Shown here: piece after piece, positions 22,826-35,900 of the stretch
Layout of the letters: each line of letters starts with the position of its first letter
Numbering within the stretch: position 1 is the stretch's first letter
Source: Morella rubra
Lineage: Eukaryota; Streptophyta; Magnoliopsida; Fagales; Myricaceae
Direction: 5' to 3'
NCBI GenBank assembly: GCA_003952965.2
Contig: CM025854.1
Coordinates: 11,477,588-11,541,587 of the forward strand
Length of the DNA: 64,000 nucleotides
The notes under the pieces: generated by a model
Told to the model about the DNA's origin: nothing
The model's database searches: none
The model's input: only the letters and a program-made list of their open reading frames with translations
Made by a program: the position numbers and the translations under genes

Positions 22826-24150
22826 AGATAAATTTAACATTAAAATTTCAATTTTGATTTGTTTAATTGTCATCGCGAGTTGAGGTTGAACTCTTATAGG
22901 TTGTTGAAGGCAGTCACAAGTTTGAAAAGTAAACCGCACGTGTAAGGCGACGAGGAGACTAGAATGGTACCAAAATGGAGAAAAAATGAAGTCAAGAGTG
23001 TCTTGGGTGTTTGAATGGTCCTCTGACTACAGAGATAAAAGCAACGGATCACTGACTCCTGGCCAAAACCATTCCTAAGGAAATTTCATATTTTCCTTCA
23101 AATATTTGTATTAAGTTATTTATTGACACAATTTCATATTATATCTAAGGATTAGGAGATATTGCTTGGATATAGGACCTTAGTTCTATTACTCAACTAA
23201 AATATTTTCAAGGGACTGATCTAGTGTTTACGAGTTTGCTACTTTTAAAGTTTTAAATTCAAAATTTCTTAGGTATTATCAATTTTTTGGGTTCGACTTG
23301 ATAATTATCAAAAATAAAAAAAAAGTACAAGATTCAATTCTAACAGCAGTTATTTTTTTAAAAAAACTCGATTATTAAAAAGACAAGGTGAACCTAGTGA
23401 CCGAATTTAAAATGAAGTTATGCGAACTTAATTTACTGCTTTTCAGAAGTTTTTACACTCTTAAATGTGGATTAAATTAGGTTACTGGAAGTTTAACAGT
23501 TGACAAATCGACCACTTGAAAGGTTTACGACTCTTGGGAACGTGAACTCTCATGAAACAGACACAAGCAGCTTCTATAGCTTCTACCAAGGCGATACAAG
23601 CATCCCCCTCCAATTTTGTCCTTTCAGGTCTACATGGTGATTTAATGGAAGGCAATCAAAGCCCCTGTATTGAATGTAAAGTTGAACTGCCTGCAAAAAA
23701 GAATGTCAAATTGCCGAAGAGCCTGTGACTCAGCAGCACCCCTTCCCTTTGGATAAGGGCAGTGCCAGGATTTCTATGCAGGGATCGCCAGACGCCAGTG
23801 CCGTGTTCCATTCCTCTCATCTGCAGGCTTGTCTTGCCTTTCCACCAAATTGCCTAGAAACAAAAAAGAAGAGAATATCAATTGTTACTTTGGGAGGCTA
23901 ACATCCTTTTAGGGAATTTTTTTTTTTAGGTGTGAACGATGTGTTGCAACTGTTGGCCTTTGGATTGGATTTTGTACGCATGGCTTTCATTTGGTTAAAA
24001 AACGGTGGGAACCGGCTGAAACCACAATGGAGGTGAGCCGATCCCAAAAGAATGATGCTTACAATTACTCTTGTGTCTCCTCTAAAGACTAATTAGCATT
24101 GGTTTGTAAGTTTTCATTTTAACAGCGACATTAAATTTTAGTAATAATAA
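22826..24150. other. Intergenic, no gene seen
   Basis: No exon, RNA gene or well-defined repeat is recognised in this 1.3 kb. Base composition is normal for plant intergenic DNA. Confidence 0.5.
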
Positions 24151-24154
24151 CTTT

Positions 24155-24361
24155 AAGGGATTGGCTTGAGTGGTCAAGATCAGGATCTAGGGATGTGCTC
24201 CTCCTGAAATCTCTTGTTCAAATTCTTTTAGGTTTAGGGGTGGTACTACTCAAGATTTGTGGTCATTTTTAACTCAATTCGTGTGGATATTAAATCAAAT
24301 TAGTCCGAACTGAGTCCATGAGTGATTGGATTTTCTTTGTTACAGAAAAAAAAAAAAAAAA
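24155..24361 (+). mobile_element. Candidate tRNA-derived SINE
   Basis: An A-box-like motif (TGGCTTGAGTGG, 24,162-24,173) and a B-box-like motif (GTTCAAATTC, 24,216-24,225) are 42 bp apart, as in a Pol III promoter. They are followed by a short body and a 16-base A tail (24,346-24,361). Length (about 205 bp) fits plant SINEs. No target-site duplication was found, so the ends are approximate. Confidence 0.55.
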
Positions 24362-24733
24362 TAGTGACAATGGAAGTTGCTAAAAATTGAAATATACGGG
24401 AGAATAAAAGAAAATGAAAAGAAATTGGGCAACTTTTTCCAATTAAGGGGTCACACACTGTTTGTCCCTTAAAGCTACACATTATCCAAACTTCATTTAT
24501 GGCTCCGAAAAATATTAAGGTAAAGAGGAGTACTTGCTTTGCCCTGAAAGATATTTTTCTTCTGCTGCACTAGCAGCCAGTGACAGTGATTGGTCTATCT
24601 TCTTTTTGCATGATGAGGTGAGGTCAAACACAATCCGCCCACCTCTCTCCTCTCTCACAAACTTCCATGAACAAAGCCATCTTCTCCAACCCACCCATCT
24701 TAACTTCATCCTTCCAAGTCCTATTTACATTCC

Positions 24734-25093
24734 ATGGCCGCTCTCTCAGTTGGCCATTCTTTATATAGAAAACACAGCAAAATTCAAGGACCCAGAAAGA
24801 GCAGCAGCCCCAAAGCACTAATCCTTCTATGCTGTCGAAACGACAAACCTACCGATGCTTCTAAGCCAAGAACGACGAAAGAGAGCAAAGGGGAGTCGCC
24901 GCCGTTGCAGAGAATTTCTGTTGGGTTTGAGAAGTTTGGGAAGGTTTTGAAAGAGAACTTGAGCCCACAGCGGAAGGGTGATTGGAAGGACGTGATGTTA
25001 ATGAGTTTATCATTTGCTGTTTATGTGTATATTTCACAAAGGATTGTTTGTGCTTATTGTGCTTGGACGTTCGTGCCAAAGCAACCTTGGTAG
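24734..25093 (+). CDS. Small single-exon protein with C-terminal hydrophobic segment
   Basis: A 119-residue frame starting at a TCCATGGCC context. The N-terminal 60 residues are rich in Ser, Lys and Arg with few acidic residues, as in an organellar transit peptide. The middle holds an amphipathic Lys-rich stretch (GFEKFGKVLKENLSPQ). Residues 82-112 contain a likely membrane span (MLMSLSFAVYVYISQ) followed by a Cys-rich CAYCAW motif. I do not recognise a named family, but the conserved-looking C-terminus and good start context argue for a real gene. Function is unknown; a small chloroplast or mitochondrial membrane protein is one possibility. Confidence 0.6.
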   Translation: MAALSVGHSLYRKHSKIQGPRKSSSPKALILLCCRNDKPTDASKPRTTKESKGESPPLQRISVGFEKFGKVLKENLSPQRKGDWKDVMLMSLSFAVYVYISQRIVCAYCAWTFVPKQPW

Positions 25094-25980
25094 GCACTTT
25101 GCTTGCCAGTATTACCTCCTGTGTTTAGGATGGTGGGTTTATGTTCAGCTTGAAATTTCATTCAGAAAAAGCTTGTAGATTATTCTCTGGTGTCAGAAAG
25201 TTTCTTTGCTGAGGCTAGTAATCCCAGTTAAGAACAGAGGCACGAGCTATATATTTGTTTTGAGTTGAAAATGGCCAGAATTTGGTTCTGATACCAGCGG
25301 AGATTTGAGGCCATATTTGCAAGAAAAAATGGATTACAAATCTTGATTTTTTAGGGCGATTTTCTTTCCTATATTAAGAAGACTAATATACTTAAGCAAA
25401 GTTCGAAAGATAAAAGATCCTTTCCAAAATTGTCGTCCAAATTGAATAATAATTTATACGGATAATATCGAATGTCAATCTATATATTATATTTATCTCT
25501 TTTTGAATTGAATTATATATTATATTTATTTCTTTCTGAATTGAATCATAGGACCATCTGTTAGAAAGTATGAGAAGAATAGTTATAGGCAGTTTATCCC
25601 CTCGAGGGTAGCAGCTGCTATCATCATTTATAGCTAAAGCCATTGTAATTTACCTCTCAGAATTGCCAACAACTGGTTTTAAGAAGATTATAGCTTAGAG
25701 ATGAACCTGCCATAACGCAAAACAGACTGGTCTCACGTCTAAGTAAAACAGTACAGCCTGCTGGATTAAACAACCATTTGTACGGGTACAGATAAAAATT
25801 TTAAAAAAAAACTTAATTGTTTTACGATCTCACTAAACCGTTTGACAGTTCAGGCAATTGAATAAGTAACTGGCTGTTCGTGTCACTGGAACCTTTGGCC
25901 AGTAAGCTTTCAATACCAGAACTCATACTTGCTTAGTACACAAAATCTCCTGCCCATCATCTGCTCATCTAAACCTTTGA
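25094..25980. other. Intergenic, 3' flanks of two convergent genes
   Basis: The left half carries the 3' UTR of the small protein gene and the right end the 3' UTR of TWD1. A short direct repeat around 25,440-25,550 (TATATATTATATTTAT, twice) is the only structure noticed. Confidence 0.5.
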
Positions 25981-28900
25981 TTAGTCTGCTTTTTGGCGTT
26001 CACGCTTGAAGAGGCGATAGAAGAGTGACAACAGCCATTGCCAAAAGAGAACCAGGAAATTAGTTCGCTTTGGTTTTGGTTCAGGTCTTGGTCCAAAGAG
26101 TCCTTTATAGATCTCCTTTTGCTTCTGATAAACAGCCTTGTCATGTTCAGCAAGCAAGCGCAACTCCCTTGCGATTGCTTTGTCTTCAGGTGCGAATTTC
26201 CGTACCTTTAGGAAGTCCTCCCGGGCAGCATCTGTTTGCCCAAGTTCTGCTCTAGCCTTACCTCGTCTAAACAGTGCTTTGATGTTGTTCTCATCCTCCG
26301 CCAAGACCTGAGAGATCATCGCATTAAGCATTAATGTTTCTTTTCCAATCAAGTAATTAAACAACTAGCCTCATGGCTACAAACTACGAGCAAGAGAGAG
26401 AGAGAGAGAGAGATTGACGACGCCTGTCATTAATATAATTTTCTGGATAGTGGCTAAAAGCTGTTGACAGTTTCTGTCTAATTTCTAGGTTCTGAAGGTG
26501 GAATGAACTGGCGGAAAATGATGAGACATCATATGGTGTGTGGGCGGTGTTGAGCCAGCTAGATGGGCATTCACGAGACAGGATTGCAAATTAAAAATGC
26601 CAATTCATGCCATGTTCTAAATTTCTAATAAAATTTGAGATTTAAAGATGAAAAATATTTTCACATAGCATTTGAAACAAAATGAAAGCTGTTCATGAAA
26701 CACGAAACTACAAACATACAATGCTGCATTGCATGATTGCTTCATCATAGCGCTTGAGCTTTATCAGACATGCTGCCATGTTAAGGTGACATGGATTCTT
26801 AACAGCTAAAGCCATGTCCCGGTACTTCCCAAACAACTGGAACATGAAGTCGTCTCCCATATATGCAATGGCCTAACATGAGAAAAACTATCAGAACATG
26901 CTAACAATTGAAGAAAAATTATGTGCAGATTCAGATGCCAAGAAAAGATCATTTCCAAGGAACATTAGTGGATAACCATTTCATACTGTTGCATAGCCTC
27001 CTCCAGTTTTTCTTCCTTGAATAAAGCATTTCCATCCATCTTTCTTCTATCTGCTGAACCAATCCTTTCCTCAACAGTCATGTCAGCACGAGCTTTCCCC
27101 TATGAAATGTATTTTGCATCATCACATTTATTACCAGGTCAAGCCAATAGAATTACACAGAAACTTCAAACATCCATAAACAAGTACTTGGAAAGTCATT
27201 TAAGAGCAACTTACTTCTTTGGTCTCATCAAACCCAATGAGCTCGACCTCATATATTATATCTGCCATAGGTGGAACATTTGGGAAAGAAAAATTTCCTT
27301 CTTTCCCATAGCCTAGTTCCCAGCCCACATGTAACAGGGCACGTTCACCAGATTTCATGCTAGACAAACCAATAGCCAAGCCAGTACTTTCTTTCTTCTC
27401 TATTGCAGAAGAAAACATGTCAATGTTCAATCTCATGTGCAATAGAAAATAAACCCAAGGTAAATATTCGGCTCATACTTAAATGATTAAATACATAGCA
27501 CATGCAAATCTGTCAATGTGAGAGCGTTGGTTGTTTTTACGTGTTGTATAAGGTAGCTGTATTCTCCAGTGTTCTTTTTCCTATGTGGTTTTAATCTTCA
27601 AATTGGATCAACTAGGCATAGCGGAAGGGATATTTAGAGATCCTGATGTTGCAGAATCAAGCCTCCCATAAAACTTCTGTGGTCCTTAGGTAATCAACTC
27701 CACAAAACAGAAGTTAATGAATCGCTATGCCCTTTTAACCCATTTTATCGATATCTGTCCCTGAGCTAAACATGATTAATGCGACTATTGAATACTCAGA
27801 AATCAGGTCTAAAACAATTATTTACAGAAAACTATAAATAAGAGGGAGCCACTAATTAGGGCGAAAAAGGCATGAATTCCTCCATGAGGTTCACAGAATT
27901 TTCATGCAGATATTATGCACAATTTGAAGAAAAATAATTCAGGATCAGATCACAAGCACCTTTTCCTAATACCAACTCGAGTGGCCTTTGTTCCTGCCAC
28001 GTGTCTTCAAACTTGTGCTGGGTGCTTTCAGTCCATGCTCTGTAGTGCACTATCACACAGATGGTTTGGAAAGCATAAGCAATTTGAAATCAGCCACAAA
28101 TATCCCATAAGAAAATTCAAATAGGTTCTTTGATGAGGAGAATATTACTAGATGTCCAGCAAATCTAACATGGATGCCACACAAATATGTAACCTCGACA
28201 CTTTAAGTCATTATCTTATTACGGCTTACATAGGACCATTCCAGAGCAATATCGCACAAAAAGAACTGTAGCATAAGTCCCATAAATTGCAGGATCAAAG
28301 GATTAAGTGCCAACTCATACAAGTGCAGATAATAACCTTATATGCAAGAAAATTGGGTGTTAAACCTTTTAAACATCCCTCTTCTCAACCGTATTCCTGC
28401 AATGCACCCTCTGTTTTGTTGCTTTGTGTGCTCAGCCTTAAACCAAATTCGCTGTGAATTGCTATAATGTGTAAACAATAGACTTTTCCTCCTAACTTAC
28501 TCTAGTGCATAAAGAACCCCATCTCTGTTTGAAATTTTACAGATAAAACCTAAATTTTCTATTTGAAAACAATAATATTGCAAAAAAGGGATGTTTCAGG
28601 GAAATGAACGAATTACTTTTGAACAGGCTTTCCAATTTACACTTCTGAAACCAATTTACTTTTATCTGTAGATGCCTACACTTTTGAAGTGGAAAAGATA
28701 GAAACAAGTATCAAGCTAGTAAGCTTTCCCAAAGACTCACAAAACTCAACACAGAGCCAAACTCTTCTCTGAAGCTATTAGACAAGACTTCTCCAATGGA
28801 TTTCCAGTATCTATCTTCATTGTTTATCTTTAGGAATAAACCAGCCAACCTACCATGACCTAATACCCCTAATGCCCTATCCACTGTCAATGACTAAAAA

Positions 28901-31134
28901 CTCAACTTGCAAGGCACGAATATGAAAGAAGAAATGCTAAGGAAAAAGAGAGCAAAAATTAATGTTTTAAAAAAAACCTAATTACAGTTATATGTTAAAT
29001 AACTTTGCGAAAGTTTTTGTTAGAAGGAAATAAGAGTTTCTTCTTCTGCAATATGGCCACCCATGTCCGCTCTGCTCAAGGAATAGGTAATACAAAGGAG
29101 CATCTTTCTTTACTTTTTTTCCTTTTGGTTAATGCAATTTATCAAGAGGGTAAAAGAAATATTAACATAAGGAACTTCATGCTGAAACTACCTGTGGTCA
29201 GTTAAATTGCCATAAAGCCTAGAATGATGTAAAGATTTATAGCATCAACCCTAACCAAGCCAGCAAAGAGCGGTGTTGCCTGTGCCACAGTGGTTTTGAC
29301 AACTTTATCATATATGCATTTTTCAAGATCATACTCACCCAAAAGAATTTATCAAGCTAATCATCATTGGAGTTCTAATGGTGACATTATGTCAAATTCA
29401 ATCACACCATAAATGCTACAACCAGAAAATCTAGACAGATCCACAAACAGCACACAAATATGTAGAATAGTACCAGTTCCTTGTCAGTTGTTGTGAATCT
29501 ACCATTCATCCCAAAAGCTTAAGCTAATAGGAAGAGGAAGATTTTATTATTTGAATATATTCTCTAACACTCTAACCTCACGTGTGGGCCAGACTCTCTT
29601 TTAATTGGGAACCCAACACGTGTAATATTTAATTGAAATTGGGATAGAGTGCGGAGTCAAGTCTCAACTTGGGACTTGGCTCTGATACCATGTGAATCTA
29701 CCACTCATCCCAAAAGCTTAAACTTATAGGAAGAGGAAGATTTTATTATTTGAATATATTCTCTAATAGTTGTGGATGCAAGAATTCCAGGATTATCATT
29801 ATCATTACGTGAAAGATGACCCAAAGAAAACTAGAGTGTATCCAAAGCTAAAGGTAAATACGTCTATCAGGTACTTACAGAAGCATGTTGAATATTTAGA
29901 CGGTTTCTGACCATGACCTTCCTTAATGATTTGCTTGGTGACTTTCTCATGAAGGATTTCTACCTCAGAATCAGCTTTTGGGGGACCGTCAGCCTCTTGA
30001 GGGGGTTCCCCATGCACAAATGCAGCAGTTTCAGCAACTATTTCATTTTCACTATCTTCACCTGCAAAAGTATCGCCATGCATTGTATTAAGTATCTTTT
30101 GGTGATTCATAATGATAAATCATTAATCTAGTATTAGTTACCAGAAAACTCTTGGTAAGACTATATTCTGTCATTAGAGTGGAAAAGAATAGATCTATCA
30201 CATCTCCCACCATCCAGCATACTATTTATCAAAATATTTCCAAGCGTATAATCTTCAACATAAGCTGGTACAAACGTGACAACACTGGGCATACACTAGT
30301 TGTAATCTATAGGGGTTGGGTTCCATCATCAATCCCCAAGGATTCGACTCCACCATTGACCATTTCGCTGATGGAAGAAACAAATCATACGCTAAGGAGA
30401 AAGAAGGCGTCAACATTAGGCGTCCAATAAATGATTTATTTCCAGAGACCAATTATTTCCAGAATCCCATCATGTCAGCTGGAATAAGAAGTGGTGTTGA
30501 TCATGCCCAACAATAACTAATCCACAAAAAAACAAAAGTAACAAAGTCTTCATTTCTTAAAAATATTTACTAGAGCAAATCAGGAATTTTGTACCTGTAG
30601 CTGGTAGGATAATAACTACAAATGTGCAGAAAAATTGCCCAGTCTAGTCCAAAGAAGAATAAAATTAAAGAACCACGACGGTTATGGCTTGAACAAAAAA
30701 GTTCCATTTATGCATTACCGCAAACCGGATATTTTTTACCTGAACAATAACAGGAAAGTATATACTAAACAAAAACCTGAAAAAGACCTAAAGCAACTTC
30801 CTTTTACCAATTAGGTTAGGAATTTCCCTTCACTGCAGTGCATGTCACACGAGACACATCAAACAGCTCAGAATCATTGCCATGTCAAACATCAAGCAAA
30901 AATCTTTAAACTCTTCAAACCAGCGCTGATCCAGCAAAATTACTATCATATTTGGGAGAAAAATGTTTGAATCTGTTTTAACTTAAGAGTAAGTAGGAAG
31001 CTCAAATATTTGATTCTGCAGATTCATAATTCAAATGTCAGTGAAATACCAGGTGGTTGATTTTGCTGCTCATGAACTTCATCCGTTAATGAATCACCAA
31101 GGGGTTGACTTTGGTGCTCAGGAGTTGCATCCAT
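25981..31134 (-). CDS. TWD1: TWISTED DWARF 1 (FKBP42) immunophilin-like protein, 7 exons
   Basis: TWD1 is a membrane-anchored co-chaperone that brings ABCB auxin transporters to the plasma membrane. Exons: 31134-31050, 30061-29879, 28049-27960, 27399-27215, 27099-26977, 26872-26720, 26307-25981; all junctions are GT-AG and in phase, giving about 381 residues. The acidic, Gln/Glu-rich N-terminus (MDATPEHQSQPLGDSLTDEV) leads into the FKBP domain at about residues 65-180 (KQIIKEGHG, HYRAWTESTQHKFEDTW, GLAIGLSSMKSGE, GKEGNFSFPNVPPMAD). A three-repeat TPR region follows at about 185-305 (MDGNALFKEEKLEEAMQQYE, NPCHLNMAACLIKLKRYDEA, NIKALFRRGKARAELGQ). The C-terminal Trp/Leu/Phe-rich anchor is at about 356-374. 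Intron 2 (1.8 kb) hosts a miniature LTR element, and intron 6 carries a GA microsatellite at about 26,395-26,412. No frame breaks are seen. The gene is about 1.8 kb upstream of, and divergent from, CHX28. Confidence 0.95.
29492..29768 (-). mobile_element. TRIM (terminal-repeat retrotransposon in miniature), complete
   Basis: Two 78-bp LTRs (29,492-29,569 and 29,691-29,768) begin TGTGAATCTACCA and end CTAACA or CTAATA. They flank 121 bp of internal sequence. A 5-bp target duplication, GTTGT, lies at 29,487-29,491 and 29,769-29,773. Next to the right LTR, the minus strand reads TGGTATCAGAGCCA (29,690-29,677), a primer-binding site matching initiator-Met tRNA, so the element points left. It encodes no protein and depends on other elements. 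It sits in TWD1 intron 2 in the same orientation as the gene. Confidence 0.9.
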
Positions 31135-32958
31135 TATTGCCAAATTCAGTGAAACTCGAGGATTCTCCTCAAATTTCTGCATAGACCCAAGTGAAATAGG
31201 ATACAAACACAATCAGTATATAAACAATTCGAATGAGAAATGTCCGAACACTTGCTTAGAGAGAGAGAGAGAACTGGAATTGAAAAGCAGGCTCTAGGCT
31301 CTATTTGTCAACTGAGAAAATGTAGCTGGAGAAAAGATAGGACGAGAAAATCAGAAGGAGAAAGCTCCACTCAGATCAGAGAGAGAGATAGCAAGAGAGT
31401 GAAGGGATTAGGCTTTACTTACAGAGCGAGGAATAGGATCAGAGAGCTCTCCAACTGAGGATTTTGGCCAAATGCGGTTTTATAGATTTACGTTTTATCT
31501 TGTCTGAGCGCCAATTATTCTCAACGATCGAAGAAGATTCTAGAGACAAACATAATACATTAGAGCTAAAACTACGACAAACTACCTACCAAAAAAACAA
31601 ATACTAGAAATTAGAATCTTAAATTATATTTTTACATATATTTTTTTTTTATCTGAGCTTGACAAGCATCTGGCGTCCTGCGTTAACATTTCACATAAAC
31701 TGTCTTTAAATTGCGTTTGAAGTTAAAATTAAAAGGGGGTTAAAATTTTATAATATTAAAATTGATAAAAAAAAAAAAAAAAAAGATAATTTAAATAAAT
31801 TTTATATATTTATTATAATAAAAAATAACGATTTGATAGAAAAAAAAATAAATATATTATAATTATTTTATTATGTTAAAATTTGAAAGATTAAAATGTC
31901 TTCAAGTAACATTTTACTTATCCTTCTATTGTAATAAGGATAAGTACGTGCTTGGTAAAGTTATGTGGTACAAAAAAATTTTCTTTCTAAATTATGTGCT
32001 ACAAAATTTAAATGCAGACAAGTTGAGGTTTTCATTTACCAAATCAACGCAACAATAATTAGACATCAAGTTTCAGACCAATCTAACTTAATTGCTAAAA
32101 AAATTTATCTGTAAGAAAACAATATTTATGATAAATTTTTTTGTATTAAAGTATTGTAGGTATGAGACTAGGTATTAGATAGAGGTGGATACCAAAATGG
32201 ATGTAATTAAAACTATCAATTTCAATTCTGATTTGAATACTAATTGTAATCACATTTTTTATTCAAGAATTGGAACTAAAAATTCCAATTTCAATATTTA
32301 GGCTTTTTTGGTCGGATTTTGTTTTGAAACTGGGTCAAAATGATTTTTAAGGTATTTTGAGCTGAAATTTTGGCCAAATTTTTAATTGTAACAGAAAATT
32401 CCGTCATTCACATACTCGAAAAATCGGTAAAGTTCCGGTAACTGTATATGCAGGAATTCTGATTTTGGCCGGAATTTTTCAGGTTAACTCTAGAATTAGA
32501 AGTGAGGCAGCAGAGGATGACGAGAAAGAACAGTATTATGCTTGAAATTAAAGTTAGCTAGAAATAACGGTGGCATTTTAAAGATTTTCTGATCTTTGTT
32601 CTACTGGCAGTTTGACAACCCAACAACTCTTTCTCAACACACGGTGAGACATCGGGAAGAAAAAAAAAAATTTCTATTTTTAGCTTTTCTTCTTTTTTAT
32701 GTTTTCCGTTTTGTAAAATTGTTAGCTATGGGCCTATGGGTGTCTTCGGCTGTACCACTTACATGACTGATTCTCCTAACACTGCTCCTTTATTTTCTCC
32801 TCAAAGCAAGCATTATTCATTCGCAGCCACTCACCCACCCACCGGCGAAAACCCGAGGCAGATCAGAGACGTTGAAACGAATCATTTGCTAACTACACGA
32901 AAAAAAAAACAAAGATGATTTGAACTGAAGCATTATTTCTGGATCAAAGAAAGCAAAA
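31135..32958. other. TWD1/CHX28 divergent intergenic region
   Basis: It includes the TWD1 5' leader (GA repeats near 31,258 and 31,377), a long AT-rich stretch from 31,620 to 32,160 with an 18-base A run near 31,767, and the CHX28 promoter. Dispersed-repeat copy B lies at about 31,715-31,880. No additional gene is recognised. Confidence 0.5.
31715..31880. repeat. AT-rich dispersed repeat, copy B
   Basis: The core TTTTATATATTTATTATAAT, then AAAAAATAACGATTTGATAG, matches the core at 52,230-52,290 closely. It also matches the inverted core at 49,555-49,640. No coding content. Confidence 0.5.
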
Positions 32959-35900
32959 ATGGCAGATACGACCGTAGAAGACGACCCGTGTTCGGGGAAG
33001 CTAACGCAGATATTTACGAGAGTAACCAAGCACGTATTTGGTTTCTTCTTAATGGTGGTTCTATGCAATGTTACGCATCTCCTGCTAAAGCCCTTTTCAC
33101 AGCCTCGTATCACCTCCGATACCTTTGTAAGTCTCTTATTCTCCTCCCTCTCTCAAGCAAGAACTGAACCAGAAAAGAAAAAAGGAATATGTTTTGGTGT
33201 CTTGATGGTTCTGAACATTGAAGGATTGATGTATATTCGAGTCATGACCGGTTCTTCCTGTCTCTGAATTGGGGACTCGGAGATATATATGATAGGTCAT
33301 TCGAAGTTGGTCTGCCTCCAAGGGCAATGGACCATTTTACATACAAAAGCTTGATGGGTTTTACATTAAAAGAAGGAAAAAAAACAAAATAAAACAAGCC
33401 CTTCTCTGTAGGTTCAGCATTTGATAAGTCGTGAGCAGCTCATTTGAGTTTTCAGACCTTTGCTAAGATGATTATGGTACCCACAAAGCTCTTCCATTGT
33501 CATTTAAGTTCTTATCTGGCTTATTTTATGCAGATAGGGCTGCTCATTGGCAACTTAGGCATCGTACGTAAATTATTTGATAAGCCAGCAGCTCAAACTT
33601 TGAGGTTTATCATCGATTTCGGGATGATATGCTACATGTTTGTGTTGGGGATCGAAATGGATCCATATGTGCTCTTTAAACTACCAACTCGGGATGCTAA
33701 AGTGGCCTATGCTGGAATGCTCTCCACATTCATTCTAGCCTGCTTCATAACCCCTTTTCTCAGCTATACGAAGGAATTTAAGATAAGCTTCACCCTCACC
33801 CTCTCCACTGTCCTCTCCAGCACAGCATCTCCTGTCCTGACCCGTATAATTACTAGTTGCAAAATAGGCAAGTCGGACATTGGCCGGCTTGTGATTGCTG
33901 CAGGCATGCACTCTGATTTCATATCCACTCTTCTCATTTCCATTGGCTACATTGTATATCCAATAAGAGGAAAACCTTCAGGCAAGAGTCGACTTCAAGA
34001 AACCTTAGAGATGAGTGCTGCACTAGTTGTCCAGACAGTGATCGCTGCCAAAGTTTCGCCGGTTATTATGAACTGGGTTAACAATGAGAATCCTGAAGGC
34101 AAGCCCATGAAAGGTTCACACCTAGTGCTGTCAATTGCCTTCATGGCATTGGTTTGCAGCTGTTCACCTGCATACGGATACAGCCCCATGCTGAGCGCAT
34201 TCATGGCGGGGATTTTCTTGCCTAGTGAGGGAAGAGTATCAAAATGGGCAATTAGTAAAGTTAACTACTTGTTGACTACTATTTTCTATCCCATTTTTTT
34301 CCTTTGGATGGGGTTCGAAGCTGATTTCAGAGAGCTTGAGCCTGGCCAAATAGGAACTTGGGCAAGGCTGGCTTTACTCTTTGTGATACCGACAATCGGG
34401 AAGGTCACTGGAACGGTCATTTCTGGGGTGTTGTTGGGGTTCCATTGGCCTGAATCGGTTGCACTTGGCTTGCTTCTAGCTACAAAGGGCCATTATCAAA
34501 TTTACTTGGCTATTGCTGCTAAAACAGTACGAATCTATTTCAATCACTTCATTCCAATTTTTCGTTTGAAAGAAACTGTGTCTATCCTCTTCTTCTTATC
34601 ATTTGTCTATCCTCTTCTTCATATAGTCTTACTGTTTCGTGCTTTTATAACCAATGCAGGCCGGTACCATATCAACTACAACCAGCATTGTGATGATCAT
34701 TGCAAGCTTCTTCACTGTTGTGTACACCCCAGCAGTTGTCGCACAGATCATCAAACGTGCAAGGAAACGCGCACCAACTCAGCGAATGACGCTTGAATGC
34801 CTTAACCCCTCAGATGAGCTCCAACTCTTGCTATTCGTTCATGGGCCTGAAAATGTGCCTGCTGCCATTAACTTCATGGAGATCTCTCGAGGCACAGCTG
34901 AACCGGGAATCCAGGTATATGTCACTGACATGATTGAACTCACGGATCAAATAGCAGCCACACTTGTGCAAGCAGATGGAGTGGACTTGGTGACTGTGAC
35001 CGACAAGTCAGTGAGAGACATGAGAGAACAAGTCACAACTGCTGTTCAAGCCTATGTAGATGCGAATAGTGATGGTGTGACACTCAGACGACTGCTAGCG
35101 CTCTCCACTTTGAACAGCATGCCCCAGGAGATTTGCGTTTTGGCAGAGGAGCTGATGGTATCTCTCATCATATTGCCATTTCACAAGAGGCAGCGTGCAG
35201 ATGGAACATTGGATGCAGGCCATTCAGGGTTCAGATATGTGAACCGTAAGGTAATCTGGATATTCACAAACCCTTTTAAGCTGTTAAAAAAAAAGCTCCT
35301 AAGACCATCTCTAATCACTTCATTTGAAAGCTTAACACCCCCCACCCCCGGCCAAAACAAGAAATCTATAGCTCGTACCTTAATGATAGCTCAAGGTTTT
35401 CAACAGGTGCTCAGGAGTGCCCCATGCTCAGTTGGAATTCTGGTGGACAGAGGCCTTGGATTGATAGAGAAAATATCAAGATCCTATGTATCTCTCGACG
35501 TTGCTGTTATTTTCATCGGAGGCAAAGATGACAGAGAAGCACTAGCCTATGCCGGCCGTGTAGCACGGCATCCTGGAGTAAAACTCATGGTAATAAGATT
35601 CTTATTGGAAACCGATTCAGTGAATGCATCAAGAAGAGCCGGAAACCAAAGGGTGAATAATGTCGCCGAGCAGCAAGAGGAGATGAAGCTTGATGACGAG
35701 TGCTTCGCTGAGTTCTACGAAAGACATGTATCTGGAGGCCATGGTGCGTACATGGAGAAGCATCTTGCGAATTCAGCTGAGACATATGTGACTTTGAGGT
35801 CATTGGAAGGGCAGTATGCACTCGTCATTGTCGGACGAGGAGGGAGAGTAAACTCAGTGTTGACGGTGGGCATGAATGATTGGCAGCAGTGTCCGGAATT

